The position numbers and the translations under genes were made by a program. 34,657 bases of DNA from an uncultured Collinsella sp. (lineage in GTDB: Bacteria > Actinomycetota > Coriobacteriia > Coriobacteriales > Coriobacteriaceae). The stretch is from the NCBI GenBank assembly GCA_900756725.1, contig CAAELJ010000058.1:1-34657 (forward strand), written 5' to 3'. The notes under the pieces were generated by a model. It made no database searches. It was given only the letters and a program-made list of their open reading frames with translations, and was not told where the DNA came from. Shown here piece after piece: positions 28,974-34,657 of the stretch. The stretch's first letter is position 1. Each line of letters starts with the position of its first letter.

Positions 28974-31651
28974 CTGCCTGCCGCGCAGCTGCAGCTGGTT
29001 CTCAAACGTCTGCTGCGCGCGGTCCGCCTGCTCGGTCGCCTTGGCAACCAGGTCGGCATCGATATCGAAGGTCTCCTTGCACCACGCCTTGAGCTGGCGG
29101 TTTCGGTCGCCCTCGTCGTACCAGTGGAACAGCGGCGTATCGAACGGAACGCCGAAACGCCCTCCGGGTTATCGGAATTGCGCATCACGTAGGGGTATCC
29201 CTTTACGACGGCGCACATCCACTCGCTGGTAGAGGCGGTGTTTTCGGTGGGCACCGTCGTGATGATGGGCATGAAGATGCGGTCGACGCCGGCGTCGACG
29301 AGATTGCGGATGTGCCCGTGGACGAGCTTGGCCGGGAAGCACACGGTGTCGGATGTGACGTGCGCCAGACCGCGCTCGTACATCGCCTTGGTGCTGCGTC
29401 CCGAGACGCGCACCTTAAAGCCGAGCGTGCTGAAGAACGTCGACCAGAACGGCATGGTGTCCCAGAACTCGAGCACACGGGGAATGCCGATCGTGACATC
29501 GCGCCCCCCGCAGACGGGAACCGTGGGGTACGACTCGAACAGCAGCTTCTCGCGGTCGACAAAGAGATTGGGGGCAGCCGCGGTCCGGTCGCGCCCCGTG
29601 CCGGGTGCCTGTGCCTCGCAAGTACCCTGCGGACGCAGCTCCTCCGCCGCGGGAACCTCGCGCACGAGCTCATCCCATGAGATGGCGCCGCCGCGCGGGC
29701 AGCGATTGCCCGTGACGTAAAGCGAGCCGTCGCCAAATGCCACGACCGCGCGCTGGCAGCGGTTGTTGCACCGACGGCAGGTAACGCCGCCGAACTCGCG
29801 ATGCTCGAAGCGCTCCACGGCATCGAGCCCGATAAACGACGTGCCGGCGTCGCCCTTGCGGCATTCCTCGCGCGCGAGCAGGGCGATACCGATAGCGCCC
29901 ATCAGCCCCGGGTGGGGCGCACGCGTGACGGGTTTGCCCAGATACTGCTCGAATGCGCGCAGCACCGCGTCGTTTCGGAACGTGCCGCCCTGGACGACGA
30001 CTTTGTCGCCCAGACGGTTGAGATTTGAAACGCGAATGACCTTGGTGAACACGTTCTCGATAATCGAACGGCAGAGACCGGCCATGATGTCGCCCGGACC
30101 CTTACCGCGCCGCTGCTCGGAAACGACGCTGCTGTTCATGAACACCGTGCAGCGGCTGCCGAGAACGGCGGGGGCTTTGGACGAAAATGCCTCGGTCGCG
30201 ATATCCTCAACGGCTATTCCGAGGTTTTTGGCAAAACCCTCGAGGAACGAGCCGCAGCCCGCAGAGCACGCCTCGTTGACGACGATATCGGTCAGCACGC
30301 CGTGGTTGAGCCAGATGGCCTTCATATCCTGTCCGCCGATGTCGAGCACGAAGGTCGCATCGGGAACGCATGTGCACGCGGCGCGGGCGTGCGCGACCGT
30401 CTCGACCGTATGGTAGTCGGCGTGGAACGCGCGCGCGAAAAGCTCCTCGCCGTATCCCGTGGTGCCCACGGCATCGATCGCAAGCGTGACTCCCGCTGTC
30501 TCCCAGCGGTTCTTCAAGCTGACAAGACCCTGTTGGGCGACGTCGACCGGTCTGCCGTTATTAGACGCGTAGAACGAATCGACAAGCTCACCCGCCTCAT
30601 CGACCAGGGCGAACTTGGTCGTCGTGCTCCCCGAATCGATACCGAGCGCCACACGCACCGTCTCTCCGGGCGCATACGCATCCGGACCCTTTGCCGGCGT
30701 CTCTTTGCCATGGCGTGCCGTAAAATCCGCCTGCTCGGCAGGTGTGGCAAAAAAGGGCTGGGCAAGACGTCCCTCCCCGCTTGCGGGCGCGACCGTCTCG
30801 AGCTTATCCAGCCGGACAAAAGCGTCGGGAAGGTCGATCGGTTGGGACGATGCGAACATGTCGGTCAGCGACAGGGCGGCACCGCGCGCGACCATGATCT
30901 GCGGATCGCGCGGGACGATAACCTGATCGTCCGATAGATTCAGTTGCTCCCGGAACACGCGGACCAGCGTGGGGTTGTAGGCGAGCGTACCGCCCTCGAA
31001 GATTACCGGCGGCTCGATGTCGATACCCTGGGCCAGACCGCCGATCGTTTGGCGGGCGACCGCGTGAAGCGCCGAAAGCGCCAGGTCGGTGGTAGGAATG
31101 CCCTCGTTGAGCAGCGGCTGGATATCGGTCTTTGCGTACACGCCGCAGCGGCCCGAGACCTCGTGGACGGTCGTTCCCCGGCTTGCGAGCTGCTCGAACT
31201 CGCCCGATTCGGTGCCGACCCCCATGAGCTTTGCCATCTCGTCGATAAATGCACCGGTACCGCCTGCGCACGAGCCGTTCATGCGCATGTCGGCAACCTC
31301 GATGTCTCCCTTATCGTTGGTGCGGAAGAAGATCATCTTGGCGTCTTGGCCGCCCAGCTCGATGGCGCAGCGCGTCTGCGGATAGAACCTGCTGATCGCG
31401 AGCGCGTTGGCGACCACCTCCTGAACGTACGAGGCGCCCAGCGCGGTCGCGATATCGCGCGCACCCGAGCCGGTCACCGCAACGCGCAGCGACTCATGGG
31501 GAAAGCGCTCGGCGAGCTCGCCGAGCATGGCGCGCACGCTCGCTGTCTGACACGCCCCGTGGCGGCGATATCCCCACCACGCCTCGGTCATATCCTCGTG
31601 CATCGCGTAAACTTTGGTCGTCGTCGACCCTACGTCCAGTCCTACTAGCAA
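28931..31651 (-). CDS. N-terminal part of the frameshifted activase-like protein
   Basis: Authentic sequence runs to about residue 829; the last 75 residues before the stop at 28931 are out-of-frame translation rich in Arg and Ser. Two tandem BcrAD/BadFG ATPase domains are seen: LVGLDVGSTTTKVY and LGIDSGSTTTKFAL are the phosphate-1 loops, and ELGGQDAKMI and DIGGQDMKAI the second motifs. Each has the cysteine sites that in HgdC hold a shared 4Fe-4S cluster (GSCAGGTGAF and ACSAGCGSFL). A cysteine cluster CRRCNNRCQ...GNRCPRGG near residue 630 may bind a further cluster. The DUF2229 region follows from IGIPRVLEFWDTMPFW. Duplicated ATPase domains in one chain replace the homodimer of HgdC. Confidence 0.85.
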   Translation of the reverse strand: MLVGLDVGSTTTKVYAMHEDMTEAWWGYRRHGACQTASVRAMLGELAERFPHESLRVAVTGSGARDIATALGASYVQEVVANALAISRFYPQTRCAIELGGQDAKMIFFRTNDKGDIEVADMRMNGSCAGGTGAFIDEMAKLMGVGTESGEFEQLASRGTTVHEVSGRCGVYAKTDIQPLLNEGIPTTDLALSALHAVARQTIGGLAQGIDIEPPVIFEGGTLAYNPTLVRVFREQLNLSDDQVIVPRDPQIMVARGAALSLTDMFASSQPIDLPDAFVRLDKLETVAPASGEGRLAQPFFATPAEQADFTARHGKETPAKGPDAYAPGETVRVALGIDSGSTTTKFALVDEAGELVDSFYASNNGRPVDVAQQGLVSLKNRWETAGVTLAIDAVGTTGYGEELFARAFHADYHTVETVAHARAACTCVPDATFVLDIGGQDMKAIWLNHGVLTDIVVNEACSAGCGSFLEGFAKNLGIAVEDIATEAFSSKAPAVLGSRCTVFMNSSVVSEQRRGKGPGDIMAGLCRSIIENVFTKVIRVSNLNRLGDKVVVQGGTFRNDAVLRAFEQYLGKPVTRAPHPGLMGAIGIALLAREECRKGDAGTSFIGLDAVERFEHREFGGVTCRRCNNRCQRAVVAFGDGSLYVTGNRCPRGGAISWDELVREVPAAEELRPQGTCEAQAPGTGRDRTAAAPNLFVDREKLLFESYPTVPVCGGRDVTIGIPRVLEFWDTMPFWSTFFSTLGFKVRVSGRSTKAMYERGLAHVTSDTVCFPAKLVHGHIRNLVDAGVDRIFMPIITTVPTENTASTSEWMCAVVKGYPYVMRNSDNPEGVSAFRSIRRCSTGTTRATETASSRRGARRPSISMPTWLPRRPSRRTARSRRLRTSCSCAAGRCSRTCARTAATRW

Positions 31652-31706
31652 CGCTATAATGCTCCGTCTCTCGCATTTTTCCTGCTAGAGATATACCACT
31701 CTACGT

Positions 31707-31727
31707 AATACAACAGACTGTTGTATT
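31707..31727 (-). promoter_or_regulatory. Perfect 21-bp palindrome, probable TetR operator
   Basis: AATACAACAG and CTGTTGTATT flank one central base, a perfect 10+10 palindrome, about 55 bases before the TTG start. A possible -10, TATATC, lies 13 bases downstream (minus strand), so the site would cover the -35 region. TetR dimers bind palindromes of this size. Confidence 0.65.
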
Positions 31728-31739
31728 TAAACTCCGTAT

Positions 31740-31775
31740 AAAAAGCGGCTGCCGAAACGCTTCAGCAGCCGCCGA
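31740..31775 (-). terminator. Terminator after the DUF2798 gene
   Basis: GCGGCTGC pairs with GCAGCCGC (31745-31752 and 31765-31772) and the minus strand continues TTTTTAT. It lies about 165 bases after the DUF2798 stop; the bases in between show no gene. Confidence 0.8.
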
Positions 31776-31938
31776 ATGCACCAACAGATTGTTCTGCGCG
31801 CTAGCACGTCGGGCAACGGAGCAGCACGGGCCCTCCAGTCATGCGCACCGCTCACGCCCGCGATGTCGCCGAGAGAGCTATCCACGCTTAGGGCTCCAAC
31901 CAAGCAAGTCGCCCGCGCTCAGCAGATCCCTAAGCGAG

Positions 31939-32496
31939 CTACTCGCACTCAGGAGCCATAGCCTGCTCCAAGAGCTCGGCATGCTCCTCCTCGAAAACCG
32001 TCCCCACAGGGAAGGCGCGACGGAAGACGAAGTGGGAAATCGGACCGGCTACCAAAAGGTTCCACGGCAGCGCCATCACAAAATTATGCGGAATGTTGAC
32101 GAGCCACATCATCGGCAGCGCCTGCAAATTGGCAAGCGGGCCGCCGGGCATATGGAACAGGCCTTCGCAGGCACCGTACAGCGACATGATGATGACCATG
32201 GGAACGACCATGCAGGAGCTGACGGCGAGCGTCATGGCAAGCGGCGAGCTCTTGCCCGGCGTGACCAAGTACTTAAAGGCGAAACCCTTGGCGAGCGGGC
32301 TGGCGACGAACCAGTCGCAGCACATGGCAAAGATATAGGCAACGGGGAAGCCGAGCCACGCAGCGGCAACGACCTCGCCGTTGATGGCCCCGTGCTGCAG
32401 GGCAACGTTGTAGATGCTCATCCAGAGCACCATGCAAAAGCACATGATAAAGGTGAACAGCAGGCTCTCTCGTTTGTTGATAGGCATAAAGGGCAT
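31939..32496 (-). CDS. DUF2798-type four-helix membrane protein
   Basis: 185 residues with four hydrophobic helices: LLFTFIMCFCMVLWMSIYNV, VVAAAWLGFPVAYIFAMCC, LAVSSCMVVPMVIIMSLYG and a last one around NFVMALPWNLLVAGPISHFVF. The last helix, with the NFxMALPxxLLxxGP pattern, is typical of DUF2798; the ends are in or near the cytoplasm. No biochemical function is established for this family. AAAGGA precedes the ATG closely; a second in-frame ATG at 32487 is possible. Its only available leader holds a strong terminator, so expression may be conditional. Confidence 0.75.
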   Translation of the reverse strand: MPFMPINKRESLLFTFIMCFCMVLWMSIYNVALQHGAINGEVVAAAWLGFPVAYIFAMCCDWFVASPLAKGFAFKYLVTPGKSSPLAMTLAVSSCMVVPMVIIMSLYGACEGLFHMPGGPLANLQALPMMWLVNIPHNFVMALPWNLLVAGPISHFVFRRAFPVGTVFEEEHAELLEQAMAPECE

Positions 32497-32507
32497 GGTC
32501 CTTTCTG

Positions 32508-32579
32508 TGTTGCGCCGCGGCGCACAACAAAAACGGGCGGGCGAGATGGAGCTGTTGGGACTTCATCTCGCCCGCCCGT
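32508..32579 (-). promoter_or_regulatory. Leader of the DUF2798 gene with a strong terminator hairpin
   Basis: Arms 32533-32551 and 32561-32579 pair over 19 positions with one G-T around a 9-base loop; on the minus strand TTTTTGTTG follows, a textbook intrinsic terminator. A second hairpin (32508-32529, TGTTG/CAACA and CGCCG/CGGCG) overlaps its T tract and ends next to the ribosome site, so the two could compete. Only about 12 bases separate the second hairpin from the start codon. Confidence 0.65.
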
Positions 32580-32615
32580 GGTACGCGCGTCTGCGACTAC
32601 TTATGTGGTGGAACC

Positions 32616-32645
32616 AGCCTAGCACGAAACGCATGCGCTTCGTAA
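32616..32645 (-). promoter_or_regulatory. Possible promoter and operator for the DUF2798 gene
   Basis: Minus strand TTACGA (32640-32645), 18 bases, and TGC-TAGGCT as extended -10 (32616-32621). The spacer region holds a near-perfect palindrome, CGAAACGCA/TGCGCTTCG (32625-32642, one mismatch). Confidence 0.35.
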
Positions 32646-32695
32646 GCGTTGAGTTTATGAAGATGCAGGGCACCGATAATCCCCCGACCCCATAA

Positions 32696-32760
32696 GTTGC
32701 GGTGGAATACGGACTGTTTTGACCCTTTAAGCAGCAATTCAGTCCCTATTTCACCGCAAC
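32696..32760. repeat. Long-armed palindromic repeat with GTTGCGGTG ends
   Basis: GTTGCGGTGGAATACGGACTG (32696-32716) faces the complementary CAGTCCCTATTTCACCGCAAC (32740-32760) with two mismatches over 21 positions, around 23 bases. Lies just downstream of thrE. Confidence 0.75.
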
Positions 32761-32764
32761 TCAT

Positions 32765-32797
32765 TTGGTGCAAAGTAACCTGTTCCCCTTGCACCAA
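32765..32797. repeat. Palindromic repeat with GGGGAACAGG core abutting the thrE stop
   Basis: TTGGTGCAA and TTGCACCAA are perfect 9-base arms. On the minus strand the interior reads AAGGGGAACAGGTTACTTT, similar to AAAGGGGACAGGCACCTTT in the repeats at 3043 and 5919, although the outer arms differ. It begins right after the thrE stop codon. Confidence 0.65.
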
Positions 32798-34366
32798 TTA
32801 GCTGGTGTGGCGCCAGCGAGGATCGGTGAGTGTACGTGCCACACCCAGTCCAACGGGCAAAAACGCCACGATGAGTACTGCACGCACAAACCAGCCGAGC
32901 ATATTGACCGTATCGAAAGTGCACATGTAATACATCGAGCGATACAGATACAAGCCCGGCACCATAATGACAATCGATGGCACCGTGAGGGCGATACGCG
33001 GGTAGGTGAGCTTGATTTCGGCTAAGCTCGCGAGCAACCCCGATACCAGTGCGCCGATAAACGCTGCTGCCTCGGGAGGCATACCTGCGCTCAGGCCCAG
33101 GAAAGGAAGCATCGTCGGCGCATCGACGAGCGTAAGGCGCAAGGTATTGGACACGGCGCCGATGAGCCCTGCCGCCGCTGCCATCTTTACCGGGCTGTTG
33201 AACATAACCGAGAAGCCGAATACGCCAACGAAGCTCATCAGTATGCGCAAGAGCGTAAGAGCCAACGGTGAGAGGCCGAGCGGGGCGAAGTCATCCGGCG
33301 CCAGTCCCACACATTCGGCAACCATCCAACCTACGAGGGTCGCCATCACAATAATCGATACAGCATACGAAAGACGCTCGATACCGCTTCGCATGTCGAG
33401 CTTAGCGATGTCGAGGCCTGCCGTAATGAGGGGAAAGCCGGGAATCACAAAGAGCATGGCGCCGATATAGCCTTCTTGATGCGACATTGCCCCTGGAATG
33501 ACCTGGCTAAGGCCGAGCAATGCCAGCAGATACGAAACGCAAGCGAGCGCAACGCCAGTCGTCAGCGCGCTAAACTGGCCAAGACCCTGCTTGAGAATAT
33601 GGGAGCGAGCAAAGTTGCCGACACCAGCGCCTACGAACGCGCAGGCCATCTCGATAGGGCCGCCGCCGAGTAAAAAGACGAAGGCACCGCAAGCACAGGC
33701 TGCCGCAAGGCCCTGTTGCCAGGGAACGTAGTCGGGCTTTGAGCTCTCAACGGTCTTGAGCATCTCGTGGTATTCGTGCACGGTAAACCGGCGCCCATAA
33801 ATCTCGATTTCCTTTAAGAAGCTCTCCATCATCCAAATGCGATGAGTATTGACTCCCGTTGTGGGTAGGCTGACGACCTCGTTAAAGCAGTGGCCATCTT
33901 CGATGCAGGTGCACTCAAACGACAGAAGACTCAGGTCGACGTGAATCGTGACGCCGAGCACGGCGGCAACACGATTCATGGTATCGCGCACGCGCCAGGC
34001 ACCTGTTCCGCTTGCCAGCATAAGCATGCCGGTGCGGCAGATGATGGATGACTTATCAGTAAGCGGCGCATCGACGGCAAGCTCATCGCCTGCCGTCACG
34101 ATCTGGTGCCAGTCAGTTTTCATATGGAGCGCGCCGGCACGAACGCCGTGGTGCATGGGGGCTCTCGAAAGCAGCGAGTCAAGGCGCGAAGGCTGTGGGG
34201 GCTCCGTTGATTTGCCCTCGTCCTCGTCGGGCTCTTCATCGACCAGATCAAATGAGTCAAGCGATGCTGGCTCTCGACGATCGATCAGCTCCTCATCCTC
34301 ATCGTCAAAGTAATTGAACTGATCGAGCATGTCCTCTTCGATTGCACGCTCGCTCGCGTCGTCCAT
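32798..34366 (-). CDS. thrE: Threonine/serine exporter, ThrE fusion (DUF1212 + DUF3815)
   Basis: 522-residue inner-membrane exporter. The N-terminal 75 residues are strongly acidic (FDDEDEELIDRREPASLD, DLVDEEPDEDEG) and lack helices. Then comes the ThrE N-terminal domain, with RTGMLMLASGTGAWRVRDTM and further the LLSFECTCIEDGHCF region, followed by about ten transmembrane helices beginning around VPWQQGLAAACACGAFVFLLGG. The second half ends with the ThrE_2-like part (GMPPEAAAFIGALVSGLLASL). In some bacteria the two halves are separate genes; here they are fused as in corynebacterial ThrE. GGAAGGGAG precedes the ATG. Export of Thr/Ser or related amino acids is known for the family; the acidic tail is of unknown role. 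Confidence 0.85.
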   Translation of the reverse strand: MDDASERAIEEDMLDQFNYFDDEDEELIDRREPASLDSFDLVDEEPDEDEGKSTEPPQPSRLDSLLSRAPMHHGVRAGALHMKTDWHQIVTAGDELAVDAPLTDKSSIICRTGMLMLASGTGAWRVRDTMNRVAAVLGVTIHVDLSLLSFECTCIEDGHCFNEVVSLPTTGVNTHRIWMMESFLKEIEIYGRRFTVHEYHEMLKTVESSKPDYVPWQQGLAAACACGAFVFLLGGGPIEMACAFVGAGVGNFARSHILKQGLGQFSALTTGVALACVSYLLALLGLSQVIPGAMSHQEGYIGAMLFVIPGFPLITAGLDIAKLDMRSGIERLSYAVSIIVMATLVGWMVAECVGLAPDDFAPLGLSPLALTLLRILMSFVGVFGFSVMFNSPVKMAAAAGLIGAVSNTLRLTLVDAPTMLPFLGLSAGMPPEAAAFIGALVSGLLASLAEIKLTYPRIALTVPSIVIMVPGLYLYRSMYYMCTFDTVNMLGWFVRAVLIVAFLPVGLGVARTLTDPRWRHTS

Positions 34367-34583
34367 ATAGACACTCCCTTCCTACCGACTAACCCCCATC
34401 CTAAGCAGCAACGGCTAAAGGAAACATAAAAGAGACGGCTGTCATGCATGGAAGGCGCAAACCCCCAATGCGCCGGTAGGCCCCGACGAAAAGGACCGTC
34501 CCCAAGTGCCACATCTGGACCAAGGCAACGCCGATGTTTCGGCAACGCCAGCGAGCGCCGTCCAGAGCGAACAAGTTGGCATG
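34367..34583. other. thrE upstream region
   Basis: About 215 bases without a credible gene. Contains GGACCGTCCCCAAGTGCC (34486-34503), a relic of the GGGAC-core repeats, and AT-rich TTTTATG (minus strand) that might form part of the thrE promoter; no clear box pair was found. Confidence 0.4.
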
Positions 34584-34626
34584 AAAAAGGCAAGGCATAG
34601 ACCTTCTGGTCATGCCTTGCCTTTTG
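34584..34626. terminator. Bidirectional terminator
   Basis: AAAAGGCAAGGCAT (34585-34598) pairs perfectly with ATGCCTTGCCTTTT (34612-34625) around 13 bases, giving T runs on both strands. It probably ends a gene beyond the right edge of the window. The last 31 bases hold no recognisable feature. Confidence 0.85.
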
Positions 34627-34657
34627 AATGACAAATTGTCGCTCTGGGCGGCGCGCA

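Larger units (their letters stand above)
27219..31651 (-). pseudogene. Giant acyl-CoA dehydratase activase-like protein (BcrAD/HgdC plus DUF2229), interrupted by one frameshift
   Basis: The two reading frames below are parts of one gene of about 1,477 codons. Both halves are well preserved and the break is at 29160-29163, where GAG GGC GTT TCG replaces an expected GAG GGG CGT TTC; one missing G in a G run (CCC on the plus strand) restores RFGVPFDTPLFHWYDEG directly after NSDNPE. No other stop or decay is visible, so a sequencing error, recent mutation or phase-variable tract are all possible. The start is a TTG at 31651 after GGAG. The family is thought to activate radical 2-hydroxyacyl-CoA dehydratases or act as a double-cubane-cluster-related reductase system; the exact role is not known. 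Confidence 0.8.

Noticed and set aside
29155..29170. Programmed ribosomal frameshift in the activase-like gene
   Set aside because: No X-XXY-YYZ slippery heptamer or clear downstream stimulatory structure was seen; a single-base indel in a G run is simpler.
27102..29192. A 696-codon plus-strand frame opposite the activase-like gene
   Set aside because: Antisense shadow of a conserved protein with clear motifs on the other strand.
34285..34634. Minus-strand frames upstream of thrE
   Set aside because: They overlap the thrE start or the terminator, lack ribosome sites and look non-coding.

Overview
The window looks like a chromosome segment of a gut Actinomycetota, most likely a Coriobacteriia member close to Collinsella. 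This is an inference from protein sequence flavour, GC-rich third positions, an LAxTG-type sortase anchor and tRNA/ribosomal gene order; no rRNA or species marker is present. Most genes lie on the minus strand.

Layout: 1-108 holds the last 92 bases of an IS3-family insertion sequence, including the C-terminus of its transposase, which ends inside one arm of a dispersed palindromic repeat. 130-5762 (+) carries a cell-wall-anchored 5'-nucleotidase, an MscS channel, and a two-gene operon in which a cytosolic fusion of a ParB-like domain with a BMP/PnrA-type nucleoside-binding domain overlaps a metallophosphoesterase gene. 6050-10431 (-) is translation and secretion core: rplA, rplK, nusG, secE, tRNA-Trp, rpmG, tuf and tRNA-Met/Thr/Tyr. 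10432-14726 is an accessory pocket: two nested or tandem palindromic repeat blocks, a two-gene operon of unknown function, a partly duplicated tRNA-Thr locus, and a fused HTH plus HipA-like kinase behind a perfect palindrome.

14753-20241 (-) is a tightly packed operon disA-ispD-ispF-cysS-rlmB-yacP (c-di-AMP synthesis, isoprenoid precursors, Cys-tRNA charging, 23S rRNA methylation, NYN RNase). mntP (Mn2+ efflux) diverges from it. Then come a PepD-type dipeptidase, a RelB/PIN toxin-antitoxin pair and clpC. From clpC to rplA the order matches the Bacillus subtilis clpC-radA-disA-ispD-ispF-cysS-rlmB-rae1-rpmGB-secE-nusG-rplK-rplA block with losses and insertions, so the accessory genes appear to sit in gaps of an old conserved cluster.

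26546-31651 (-) holds a TetR regulator and a giant BcrAD/HgdC-like activase plus DUF2229 protein interrupted by one single-base frameshift; a perfect 21-bp palindrome upstream is a good operator candidate. 31939-34366 (-) encodes a DUF2798 membrane protein whose short leader contains a strong intrinsic terminator, and a fused ThrE-type threonine/serine exporter.

The best candidates for undescribed biology are the ParB-like/BMP fusion with its phosphoesterase, the one-protein HTH-HipA-like kinase with its operator, the unknown two-gene operon at 11056-12755, the palindromic repeat family with a GGGGACAGG-like core that abuts stop codons, and the terminator-containing leader of the DUF2798 gene.
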